Assembly (NCBI GenBank): GCA_002472565.1
Contig: DKSK01000027.1
Coordinates: forward strand, 225,010-289,009
Direction: 5' to 3'
Origin: Bacteroidales bacterium UBA7258
Lineage (GTDB): Bacteria; Bacteroidota; Bacteroidia; Bacteroidales; UBA932
DNA: 64,000 nucleotides
This document shows, one piece after another, positions 8,794 to 16,237 of this stretch. Each line of letters starts with the position of its first letter. The stretch's first letter is position 1. Made by a program: the position numbers and the translations under genes. The notes below the pieces were generated by a model. It did no database searches. It was not told where the DNA came from and saw only the letters and a list, made by a program, of their open reading frames with translations.

Positions 8794-9486
8794 GTGGAAA
8801 AAGGCTTGTCAAATACAAGTATAGGAATATCCATTCAAGTGTCCTTGAGTGGATATTCTTTTAAGGTATCCGGCCCGGAAGGCGTTAGGAACTCCGGCTG
8901 GCTGGGGGCCGACAGACTATTCACGACCTCTGAATTTCAGAAGCGCTATTCTTCCGTGGAAGTTTCGCTTCTCACTCCGAAGATCGCCCTCGTACCTGCC
9001 CAGTTCTTCGATCCCGCGGCGGCCCGCCCGGCGCTCGCCGAAGTGACGGCCATCCGGGAAGGCGACCAGGTATCCAGCGTGGCTCTTCCGGAGTTCGGAG
9101 CGGTGCTTGTCTATTCCAATTCCATCGACGAGACCCTTTCGCGGGTTATCTCCATGTCTGTTCTGGACGAGAACGGCAAAAGTGCGGAAGTGCTTCCAGA
9201 GATGTACTACATCCTCAAGGGGCTTAAAGACTGCCCGGAATACAACAAAATTCTGGCTTCTTACATGGACGGCTGGCTCCACCTGGCCGTCGCCCAGGGG
9301 CGAACCCTTATGCTCTGCAATACCTTCGAGGCGGCGGATTTCACCACGGCGGAATATTTCATATTCATGGTGCTGAAAAAGCTTCAGCTCAATCCAGAAG
9401 TTTCTACCGTCTGCTTCAGGACGCCCCTCACCGACGCTCAGGAAATGTCCCTCTACAGGTATTTCAAATCCGTGGAGGTGCTATGA
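8794..9486 (+). CDS. DUF3822 family protein
   Basis: About 230 residues. No ATG is available between the stop of the preceding gene (8786) and the conserved part, so the start must be an alternative codon: GTG at 8794 (given here) or TTG at 8806. The body matches DUF3822: ISIQVSLSGYSF near the N-terminus, a central SVLDENGKSAEVLPE stretch, and LHLAVAQGRTLMLCNTF followed by ALRYF-like YRYFKSVEV at the end. The family has an actin/hexokinase-like look in its two-fold repeated strands, but no function is established. The stop overlaps the rsmD start by 4 bases (ATGA). Confidence 0.72.
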   Translation: MEKGLSNTSIGISIQVSLSGYSFKVSGPEGVRNSGWLGADRLFTTSEFQKRYSSVEVSLLTPKIALVPAQFFDPAAARPALAEVTAIREGDQVSSVALPEFGAVLVYSNSIDETLSRVISMSVLDENGKSAEVLPEMYYILKGLKDCPEYNKILASYMDGWLHLAVAQGRTLMLCNTFEAADFTTAEYFIFMVLKKLQLNPEVSTVCFRTPLTDAQEMSLYRYFKSVEVL

Positions 9487-10028
9487 GGATAATCGGAGGC
9501 AGACTCAAGGGGAAGTTGTTTGACATTCCGGAGGGATTCAAGTCTCGTCCGACGACTGATTTTGCAAAGGAAGCTCTCTTTGACATTCTCGATAATGAGT
9601 ACGAATGGGAGGGGCTGAAGGTATTGGACCTTTTCGGCGGCACCGGCTCTATATCCTATGAATTCCTATCTCGGGGAGCTGGTCATGTGTGGACGGTGGA
9701 GATGAATCCGGGGAATACGGCTTTCATTTCCAAAACAGCGAAAAGACTCGGCATTGCCAGGGACATATCGGTCATCCATAGCAATGTCTTTGATTTTCTG
9801 GGAATATGCCGAGAAAAATTCGACCTGGTCTTCGCCGATCCGCCTTATGCGCTGGAAGGGCTTGAGAGCATTCCGGAAAAGGTCCTCTCGCGCGGCATCA
9901 TCCATCCGGGCGGCTACTTCATTCTCGAACACGGCGCGGAGCATGATTTTTCCGCCCATCCTCTCTTTAAGAAAGAAAAAGTCTACGGCCGGGTCCACTT
10001 CACCTTCTTCGAAGTTCCCGCCGAATAA
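9483..10028 (+). CDS. rsmD: 16S rRNA (guanine966-N2)-methyltransferase RsmD
   Basis: A 181-residue SAM-dependent methyltransferase with the RsmD pattern: MRIIGGRLKGKLF at the N-terminus, SRPTTDFAKEALFDIL near residue 20, the SAM-binding LDLFGGTGSISYE near residue 43, and the catalytic DPPYAL motif near residue 121. RsmD methylates G966 in 16S rRNA during 30S assembly. Start is coupled to the DUF3822 gene by an ATGA overlap, and a hairpin terminator follows immediately. Confidence 0.94.
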   Translation: MRIIGGRLKGKLFDIPEGFKSRPTTDFAKEALFDILDNEYEWEGLKVLDLFGGTGSISYEFLSRGAGHVWTVEMNPGNTAFISKTAKRLGIARDISVIHSNVFDFLGICREKFDLVFADPPYALEGLESIPEKVLSRGIIHPGGYFILEHGAEHDFSAHPLFKKEKVYGRVHFTFFEVPAE

Positions 10029-10029
10029 C

Positions 10030-10076
10030 GGCTTGCCAGGGAAGATTCCAGTTCCGCTCCTGGTAAGCTGTTTTAA
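10030..10076 (+). terminator. Intrinsic terminator after rsmD
   Basis: An 11-bp stem (GGCTTGCCAGG at 10030-10040 paired with CCTGGTAAGCT at 10059-10069, two G-U pairs) followed by GTTTT. It ends the 8094-10028 operon. Confidence 0.75.
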
Positions 10077-10175
10077 TCAGTTATATTGCTTGTAGTTTTC
10101 TACCTGTTCCAGCACTCGCTCGAAGACCTCATCGTCCCAGGTAGGCGGATAGCCTTCTTGATAGAGCAGGAGAAG
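10077..10175 (-). pseudogene. Possible remnant of a type I restriction HsdR C-terminus
   Basis: The minus strand encodes about 32 residues ending in a stop at 10077: YQEGYPPTWDDEVFERVLEQ and a short VENYKQYN tail. This resembles the extreme C-terminal tail of type I restriction R subunits (GYPP...VLEQ), from memory of the family. Upstream in the same frame there is only low-complexity Pro/Ser/Leu sequence and no start with domain sequence. If real it is the last scrap of a lost restriction gene, not a functional gene. Confidence 0.35.
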
Positions 10176-10244
10176 GAGACGGGAGAGAGGGGAGAAGTAG
10201 ATGGGAGAAAGAGCAGGAGATGTAGACGGGCAGGCGGGATATAG

Positions 10245-10288
10245 TAAGAGGGTGGCTGTAAGTCTTTCGACTTGTAGTCACCCTCTTA
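10245..10288. repeat. Long perfect hairpin downstream of dnaK
   Basis: A 20-bp stem (10245-10264 with 10269-10288, three G-U pairs) closed by a 4-base loop. In the dnaK (minus) sense the loop reads GAAA, a GNRA tetraloop. It lies 67 bases after the dnaK stop and has no T-tract on that side, so it could be a 3' stabiliser, a processed terminator or a dispersed repeat. Confidence 0.7.
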
Positions 10289-10354
10289 ATTGTGTTTTAT
10301 GTCGCCTTGTTTGCTCTCGGCTGGCACTGGATGCTCGGCTGGCGAGAAGGAGTT

Positions 10355-12241
10355 TTACTGTTCGTCTGGCTGGTTGTTGTCACCGCCCTGTGGTCCCTGC
10401 GGGCCCTGTGGGCCTGCCTGTGGGCCCTGCTGTGCTCCGGCATTACCGTACATCTGGCTCGAAGCGGCATTCCATGCATCCTGGAGATTCTTCGAATAGG
10501 TGTCGATATCAGCTATGTTCTGATTCTTGACGGCCTCCTTCAGGCTGGAGAGTGCGCTTTCGATAGCACCCTTCTTGTCCGCCGGGAGCTTGTCGCCATA
10601 GTCCTTCAGGTTCTTGTCAGACTGGAAGCAGAGTGCATCGGCGTTATTGATCTTGTCGACCCTCTCCTTCTCGGCCTGGTCAGCGGCCTCATTAGCCTTG
10701 GCCTCATTTCTCATCCTGTTTATCTCCTCATCAGAAAGACCGGACGAAGCCTCGATACGAATCTTCTGCTCCTTGCCCGTAGCCTTATCTTTCGCGGAAA
10801 CATTCAGAATACCATTGGCATCGATATCAAAGGTAACCTCAATCTGAGGAATGCCTCTCGGTGCCGGAGCGATACCGTCCAGATGGAAAATACCTATCTG
10901 CTTGTTGTCCTTGGCCATTGGACGCTCACCCTGGAGAACCCTGATCTCTACGGAAGGCTGGTTGTCGGCCGCGGTCGAGAAGACCTGGGACTTCCTTGTA
11001 GGTATCGTGGTGTTGGACTCGATAAGCTTCGTCATCACGCCACCCAAAGTCTCGATACCGAGAGAAAGCGGAGTAACATCGAGCAGAAGCACATCCTTTA
11101 CGTCACCGGCAAGGACACCGCCCTGGATGGACGCTCCGATGGCCACAACCTCATCCGGATTGACACTCTTATTTGGCTCCTTTCCGAAGAAGTTCTTTAC
11201 GAGTTCCTGAACCTTAGGAATACGGGAAGAACCGCCGACGAGAAGGACCTCGTCAATATCCGAAGGATTCAGATGCGCATCGGAGAGCGCCTTGCGGCAT
11301 GGCTCGATGGTCTTCTGGAAGAGGTCATCGCAGAGCTGTTCGAACTTGGCTCTTGTAAGGGTCTTTACCAGATGCTTTGGAACACCGTCAACCGGCATGA
11401 TGTAAGGAAGGTTGATTTCGCTGGAGCTCTGGTTGGAGAGTTCTATCTTCGCCTTCTCGGCCGCATCCTTGAGTCTCTGGAGTGCCATCGGGTCTTTCTT
11501 CAGGTCAGCTCCGCCGTTATCCGCGGCGAACTCTTTGGCGAGCCAGTCGATGATTCTCTGGTCGAAGTCATCACCTCCGAGGTGGGTGTCACCGTTGGTG
11601 GACTTAACCTCAAAGACACCGTCGCCCAATTCAAGGATAGAAATATCGAAGGTACCGCCGCCAAGGTCGTAGACGGCAATCTTCATGTTCTTGTTCTTTT
11701 TGTCAAGACCATAGGCGAGCGCCGCCGCGGTAGGCTCGTTGATGATTCTCTTGACATCGAGTCCGGCAATCTTACCGGCCTCCTTGGTGGCCTGACGCTG
11801 GGAGTCAGAGAAATAGGCAGGGACCGTGATGACTGCCTCGGTGACAGGCTGACGGAGATAATCCTCGGCAGTCTTCTTCATCTTCTGGAGAATCATGGCC
11901 GATATTTCCTGAGGAGAATAGAGCTTGCCGTTGATGTTGATACGAGGAGTGTTGTTCTCCCCACGGTCAACACGGTAAGGTACCCTCTGGATTTCTGTCT
12001 GGACCTGGTCATAAGTCTCGCCCATGAACCTTTTTATGGAGTATACAGTGTTCTTAGGGTTGGTTATAGCCTGACGTTTCGCAGGATTGCCGACCTTTCT
12101 TTCTCCGTCGTCAGTGAAAGCCACTACGGAAGGGGTCGTACGCTGACCCTCGTTATTTATGATTACGGTAGGCTGGTTGCCTTCCATGACCGCTACGCAG
12201 GAGTTCGTAGTTCCAAGGTCAATTCCAATTATCTTTCCCAT
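10355..12241 (-). CDS. dnaK: Chaperone protein DnaK (Hsp70)
   Basis: A 628-residue Hsp70. The N-terminal ATPase starts MGKIIGIDLGTTNSCVAVM; phosphate loops and signatures are IAVYDLGGGTFDISIL near residue 190 and VLLVGGSSRIPKVQ near residue 330. The substrate-binding domain begins around DVTPLSLGIETLGG. The C-terminal lid ends in a low-complexity tail of repeated Gly-Pro-Gln (GPQAGPQGPQGPQGG) before the acidic end. DnaK refolds and protects proteins with DnaJ and GrpE, neither of which is in this window. It is a single-gene unit on the minus strand. No CIRCE element or clean TAnnTTTG box was seen upstream, so its promoter is unresolved. Confidence 0.98.
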   Translation of the reverse strand: MGKIIGIDLGTTNSCVAVMEGNQPTVIINNEGQRTTPSVVAFTDDGERKVGNPAKRQAITNPKNTVYSIKRFMGETYDQVQTEIQRVPYRVDRGENNTPRININGKLYSPQEISAMILQKMKKTAEDYLRQPVTEAVITVPAYFSDSQRQATKEAGKIAGLDVKRIINEPTAAALAYGLDKKNKNMKIAVYDLGGGTFDISILELGDGVFEVKSTNGDTHLGGDDFDQRIIDWLAKEFAADNGGADLKKDPMALQRLKDAAEKAKIELSNQSSSEINLPYIMPVDGVPKHLVKTLTRAKFEQLCDDLFQKTIEPCRKALSDAHLNPSDIDEVLLVGGSSRIPKVQELVKNFFGKEPNKSVNPDEVVAIGASIQGGVLAGDVKDVLLLDVTPLSLGIETLGGVMTKLIESNTTIPTRKSQVFSTAADNQPSVEIRVLQGERPMAKDNKQIGIFHLDGIAPAPRGIPQIEVTFDIDANGILNVSAKDKATGKEQKIRIEASSGLSDEEINRMRNEAKANEAADQAEKERVDKINNADALCFQSDKNLKDYGDKLPADKKGAIESALSSLKEAVKNQNIADIDTYSKNLQDAWNAASSQMYGNAGAQQGPQAGPQGPQGPQGGDNNQPDEQ

Positions 12242-12278
12242 AATATCTAAGTTTTTTGTTTTCAGTTAAACATTCCGC

Positions 12279-12293
12279 CGCGGACTTTCCGCG
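12279..12293. repeat. Short hairpin in the dnaK leader
   Basis: CGCGGA (12279-12284) and TCCGCG (12288-12293) form a 6-bp inverted repeat with a 3-base loop, 38-52 bases before the dnaK ATG. It could affect leader structure; it is not a CIRCE-type operator. Confidence 0.4.
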
Positions 12294-12368
12294 ACGCATT
12301 AGAAAACATCGAATGTTGTGCCATATCAAGTCAGGGTGGGATCGAGTGCCAAAATGTCATATTTTGTC

Positions 12369-12376
12369 TATCTTTG
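12369..12376 (+). promoter_or_regulatory. TAnnTTTG -7 box abutting rluA-type start
   Basis: TATCTTTG ends 4 bases before the ATG at 12381, so the transcript would be leaderless or almost so. Confidence 0.65.
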
Positions 12377-12380
12377 CCAC

Positions 12381-13163
12381 ATGGAATACAGACAGCTGAC
12401 TGACTCCGAGTACAAGGACCTTGAATCCAGGATCCTTTACGAAGACAACCATATTCTCATCGTCAACAAGAAAGTCGGGGAAATCGTCCAGGGCGACAAG
12501 ACCGGGGACGAGACTCTCGGCGACAAATACAAGGCCTTCATAGCCATACGGGACGCCAAGCCGGGGAAAGTTTTCCTCGGCATACCGCACCGTATCGACC
12601 GCCCGGTCAGCGGAATCACAGTCCTTGCGAAGACCTCGAAGGCTTTGGAGAGATTGTCGGAGATGTTCCGCCAGGGGGATGTGCACAAGACCTATTGGGC
12701 CTTGGTCTGCGCGGCTCCGTTTCCGGAAAGTGGTGAGCTTGACGACTGGCTCGTCAGGAACGAACGCATGAACAAGACCTTCGTAGTCAGGGAGGCGGAG
12801 AAGGAGGAGCGTCAGGACGCCTCCGGTAAGGACGACCCGGCGCCCAATGCCACGCTCGGGAAAGGGGTGAGGAAGGAGGCGCGGCTGGCAAGGCTCACGT
12901 ATAAGATGATAGGAAAGACTGACAGGTATTTTCTGGTGGAAGTCCATCTGCTGACCGGAAGGCACCATCAGATACGCTGCCAGCTCTCCCATATCGGCTG
13001 CCCGATCAAGGGAGACCTTAAATATGGGGCTCCTCGTTCCAACAAAGACGGCGGCATCTGCCTGCTGGCCAGGAATATACGATTTGTCCACCCGATCAAA
13101 AAGACAGACTTGGACATCACCGCGCCTGTTCCGCGGGACTGGAAGGGCCTTTCCGACCTTTGA
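12381..13163 (+). CDS. RluA-family pseudouridine synthase
   Basis: A 260-residue pseudouridine synthase of the RluA/RluC/RluD family, converting uridine to pseudouridine in rRNA or tRNA. The catalytic motif is HRIDRPVSG near residue 71 (Asp in HRxDR is the nucleophile), preceded by LYEDNHILIVNK and followed by VHKTYWALV. The C-terminal GRHHQIRCQLSHIGCPIKGD is the usual family block. No S4 domain is present. ATG at 12381 (MEYRQL) is chosen over an upstream in-frame ATG at 12318 because the promoter box lies at 12369-12376. Its 3' end overlaps the convergent regulator gene by 47 bases. RNA target cannot be assigned. Confidence 0.88.
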   Translation: MEYRQLTDSEYKDLESRILYEDNHILIVNKKVGEIVQGDKTGDETLGDKYKAFIAIRDAKPGKVFLGIPHRIDRPVSGITVLAKTSKALERLSEMFRQGDVHKTYWALVCAAPFPESGELDDWLVRNERMNKTFVVREAEKEERQDASGKDDPAPNATLGKGVRKEARLARLTYKMIGKTDRYFLVEVHLLTGRHHQIRCQLSHIGCPIKGDLKYGAPRSNKDGGICLLARNIRFVHPIKKTDLDITAPVPRDWKGLSDL

Positions 13164-14172
13164 GAGAGGCGGCACCCATCTCCGACCTGCAGAGTCTCGC
13201 CCAGTCTCCCGGAGTCATGTCCACGAAGAGGCGGAAAGCCATGTTGAAAGATACCGAATTTCCGAAACCAGACAAGACGGCAAGGTCTGTCATCTTAAGA
13301 CTCGGCTCAGACCGATATAATTTCATGGCATACCTCACTCTATAGAGATTCATGAACTGTGAGAAATTGTAGGACGTGCAGGCATGTATGACCTTGGAAA
13401 GATATATCTTGTTGGTATACAATTCCCTGCACATGTCATCAATAGTCAGTCCCTCCTTGAGATACGGCTTCTCGACTTCCATATGCCGGCAGATTCTCGC
13501 GTAGATTCCCCTGTAATTGACAGGGATTTTCGACGGGGGCGTTGGAATGAAATCATCCTCATCGGGGAAAGCTTCCCGCTTGCCGCTCAAAAGAGGCACG
13601 GACATGATGTAGCGCAGCGTGACCAGGACTTCATAGGCGAGCAGGAAGGATGAAGAGGCCAGTCTGGCGGCGAGCCCTCCCCTCTGAGGAAGAAGGCAGG
13701 TCAGGGCGGCCATAGCCGAAAGGACGGTAAAGACAAGAAGGAGATTATGCTTCATGGTAAGGAGCAGAACTTCCCAGCCGGAATATGTAGAAATAAGGTA
13801 ATCTTTGTCTGACAGCTTTTTACCAGCGCTATAGACCGGCAGAAGACAAGGTCCGAGGACTGAGAGAACGAAGGTCAGCCCGCAGATGAGAGGAAGCGGG
13901 ATACCCGGGAACAGCAGGGAGAGAGCGAGAAGGAGCACGCCCGCAATGGTGATCACCAAGGCCGCCTTCTTCCTCTCCTCAGGTAATGTGTCGCACAGGC
14001 AGGCGGTCACAAGGACAGAGGCCGAAAGCGAGAGGTCAGCCGGAAGATGGTCTAGGAAAGAGCAGCCCGAGGCGATAAGACGCGAAGCGGGCGGGAAAAG
14101 AGTCATTACAAAGGCAGAGGTCTGTTCCATGGTCAGAGCCTTCTTCAGATCAAGAGCAATAGATTTAGGCAT
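13117..14172 (-). CDS. Membrane-embedded AraC-type transcriptional regulator
   Basis: A 351-residue protein with two parts. Residues 1-200 hold about six hydrophobic segments (ASVLVTACLC, VITIAGVLLLALSLLF, TFVLSVLGPCLLP, LLLVFTVLSAMAALTCLL). Residues 225-335 form an AraC-type DNA-binding domain: LTIDDMCRELYTNKIYLSKV is the first helix-turn-helix and MTDLAVLSGFGNSVSFNMAF the second. Membrane-sensing AraC-type regulators of this layout are common in Bacteroidota; the signal is unknown. A -7 box at 14190-14197 makes the ATG at 14172 more likely than the GTG at 14190. Confidence 0.82.
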   Translation of the reverse strand: MPKSIALDLKKALTMEQTSAFVMTLFPPASRLIASGCSFLDHLPADLSLSASVLVTACLCDTLPEERKKAALVITIAGVLLLALSLLFPGIPLPLICGLTFVLSVLGPCLLPVYSAGKKLSDKDYLISTYSGWEVLLLTMKHNLLLVFTVLSAMAALTCLLPQRGGLAARLASSSFLLAYEVLVTLRYIMSVPLLSGKREAFPDEDDFIPTPPSKIPVNYRGIYARICRHMEVEKPYLKEGLTIDDMCRELYTNKIYLSKVIHACTSYNFSQFMNLYRVRYAMKLYRSEPSLKMTDLAVLSGFGNSVSFNMAFRLFVDMTPGDWARLCRSEMGAASLKGRKGPSSPAEQAR

Positions 14173-14189
14173 AGTTCTAGTGTTTTCCA

Positions 14190-14197
14190 CAAACTTA
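14190..14197 (-). promoter_or_regulatory. TAnnTTTG -7 box for AraC-type gene
   Basis: TAAGTTTG on the minus strand, 17 bases before the ATG at 14172. It falls within the first codon region of the alternative GTG start, which argues against that start. Confidence 0.55.
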
Positions 14198-14210
14198 CAG
14201 ACTCGCGGAC

Positions 14211-14250
14211 AAAAAAACAGTGGCTTTCGTCATGTTCTGACGAAAGCCAC
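14211..14250 (-). terminator. Strong intrinsic terminator after the yitT pair
   Basis: A perfect 13-bp stem (14220-14232 with 14238-14250), 5-base loop, and in the minus sense a run of seven T (14217-14211). It ends the SPOR-M28-leuS-yitT-yitT operon. Confidence 0.9.
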
Positions 14251-14279
14251 AAGGCCTAATAATGAGGAATAGTTGCTGG

Positions 14280-15284
14280 TTAGTGCTTCTCTTCGCCCTC
14301 AACGGACTCGGGTGATGAAGATTTTTCATCATCAAACTTCTTCACCTTGCTTCCTTTCAAGAGATCGAAGCCCTTGCCATAAACTCCGGAGACTGAGGAT
14401 ACGGACAGAAAGGCATCCTTGTCGATGGTCTTGATATAGCGGAGAAGAAGATTGAGGTCTGTCTTGCGGGTTATCACCACCAAGGCATGGCTGGTCTTCT
14501 TGGTGTACCAGCCCAGGGCCGGAAGGACGGTCACTCCCCTGCGGAGCTCCTTGGTGATGGCGTCCGCAATCTGCTCATACTTTTCGGAAAGTATGAAAAG
14601 CTGGATGCTCTGCTTGGAACCGGAGATATAGAGGTCGAGAGTGTAGCTGTTTACCGTCACCAGAATGAGGCCGTAGACTACGGTGGTCACCTTGTCAGGC
14701 ATGCTCAGGAGCTCTCCGGTTTCTTTGTTATATGAAGGGAAGAGGAGGGAGGAAAGGATGATCACCACATCCATGAGGAGAATCATCCTGCCTGGAGATA
14801 TATTCCTGTACTTGGAAACGATGAGGGCTATGATGTCGGTTCCTCCGGTGCTGCCTCCGACTGAGATCGCCAGACCGATGCCGAGTCCTGACATCATCGC
14901 GCCCATGATGGTCGCCATGAGTTTACCGTTGGCCAGGGATATGGACTGGATCAGAGACTGAGGATAAACCATCTGCAGGACGTTGAGGCCGATCGAAGCG
15001 AGGACGATGGCGTAGATTGTCTTGCCTCCGAAAGAAGGTCCAAGCACCAAGAAGGCCACAAGAAGAAGGATGGCATTGATGACAAAATAGGAATATCCCA
15101 TCATGATGTGGCCGTTGGTCGCATACTGGATGATGGAAGATATACCTGAGACTCCGCCTCCGACGAGGTTGTTCGGAATCATAAATATGGCCCATCCGGA
15201 ATTGTAGATCAGGATTCCGAGGGTCAGGACCAGATATTCTTTGATGGTCCGCCAGATATTGTCTTTGATAATAGGTGAAGACAT
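14280..15284 (-). CDS. YitT family membrane protein (distal copy)
   Basis: A 334-residue YitT/UPF0750 membrane protein with five or six N-terminal hydrophobic segments, the conserved GGSTGGTDIIALIVSKY motif around residue 143, and a C-terminal cytosolic DUF2179 domain (RRGVTVLPALGWYT..., ALVVITRKTDL). Family function is not established. It lies 4 bases after a second YitT gene in the same operon, an apparent tandem duplication. It has a 24-residue acidic tail (DDEKSSSPESVEGEEKH) that the other copy lacks. Confidence 0.88.
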   Translation of the reverse strand: MSSPIIKDNIWRTIKEYLVLTLGILIYNSGWAIFMIPNNLVGGGVSGISSIIQYATNGHIMMGYSYFVINAILLLVAFLVLGPSFGGKTIYAIVLASIGLNVLQMVYPQSLIQSISLANGKLMATIMGAMMSGLGIGLAISVGGSTGGTDIIALIVSKYRNISPGRMILLMDVVIILSSLLFPSYNKETGELLSMPDKVTTVVYGLILVTVNSYTLDLYISGSKQSIQLFILSEKYEQIADAITKELRRGVTVLPALGWYTKKTSHALVVITRKTDLNLLLRYIKTIDKDAFLSVSSVSGVYGKGFDLLKGSKVKKFDDEKSSSPESVEGEEKH

Positions 15285-15288
15285 TGTA

Positions 15289-16230
15289 CTATTGGTTTAA
15301 AGTACCGGTGTCCCGGACATTTCTCTTTTTCCTCTCTATTCCCGTCTTCATGGCCTCGAAACCTTCGCCATAGACGCTGCTGGCCTGAACCACGCTGACG
15401 AAGGCCTTCGGATCTATGGACTTGATGGCCCGGGTGAGGACCTGCAGCTGGCTTTTGCGGACCACGATGAGAAGGATCTTCCTGTCCTGGCCTGTGTACC
15501 AGCCGGTAGCGTTGATCATGGTCACTCCCCTGTCCATCTTCTTTATTATGTAGTCCGCTATGTCCCCGTAACGTTCGGAGAAGACAAGGATCTGCATGGT
15601 TGATTTCTGACCCAGAAGGAAGAAGTCCAGCATCAGGGAGAATGTGATCATAGCAATGTAGCCATAGAGTACGTCGCTGAGATTCTTGCCCGGGATGAGG
15701 AGGATGGAGGCTATGATGAAGACATCCGAGAAAAGATAGACCTTTCCTGGAGACACAGGCCAGAATTTATTGATTATGAGCGCTATGACATCAGTACCTC
15801 CGGTACTCCCCCCGTTGACGAAGATAAAATAGACTCCCAAAGCCTCGATCAGGCCACCGATTATCGGAATGAGGACCTTCTCGCTGACAAAGAGAGGCTC
15901 TCCGGCCACGGCTTTGATAATTTCGAAGTTCGGTTCTATCCTGAAAAGGATGGTCGAGAGTAGGATGCAGTAGATGGTCCTGATGCCGAAGCCTCCGCCC
16001 AGGACCAGCGAACCGAGGATAAGGAGGATGGCGTTGCCGATGATGAAGGAATAGGACACGGGGAAACCCGTCCCCATCTCCAGGATCGAGCAGGCACCCG
16101 TAAGGCCGCCGCTGGCTATTCCGTTAGGAATCAGGAAAGATTCCCAGGCAAGCGTATAGAGCAGGGTGCCGAAAGAAAGGACCACCCAGCCCCACAGCAC
16201 TTTAAGAGGACTTTTCTTAGTCTGAGCCAT
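15289..16230 (-). CDS. YitT family membrane protein (proximal copy)
   Basis: A 313-residue paralogue of the next gene, with the same layout: membrane segments (LSFGTLLYTLAWESFLIPNG), GGSTGGTDVIALIINKF around residue 139, and a C-terminal DUF2179 part (DRGVTMINATGWYTGQDRK, VVRKSQLQVLTRAIK). It starts 7 bases after leuS, so it is transcribed with it. The two copies are clearly divergent, suggesting an old duplication and possibly a heteromeric pair. Confidence 0.88.
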   Translation of the reverse strand: MAQTKKSPLKVLWGWVVLSFGTLLYTLAWESFLIPNGIASGGLTGACSILEMGTGFPVSYSFIIGNAILLILGSLVLGGGFGIRTIYCILLSTILFRIEPNFEIIKAVAGEPLFVSEKVLIPIIGGLIEALGVYFIFVNGGSTGGTDVIALIINKFWPVSPGKVYLFSDVFIIASILLIPGKNLSDVLYGYIAMITFSLMLDFFLLGQKSTMQILVFSERYGDIADYIIKKMDRGVTMINATGWYTGQDRKILLIVVRKSQLQVLTRAIKSIDPKAFVSVVQASSVYGEGFEAMKTGIERKKRNVRDTGTLNQ

Positions 16231-16237
16231 AAAAGGA

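Noticed and set aside
10292..12250. 652-codon open frame opposite dnaK
   Set aside because: It mirrors dnaK exactly, has no recognisable domain, and long antisense frames are expected opposite conserved GC-rich genes.
12242..12380. CIRCE element upstream of dnaK
   Set aside because: No TTAGCACTC-N9-GAGTGCTAA-like sequence; only a short CGCGGA hairpin is present.
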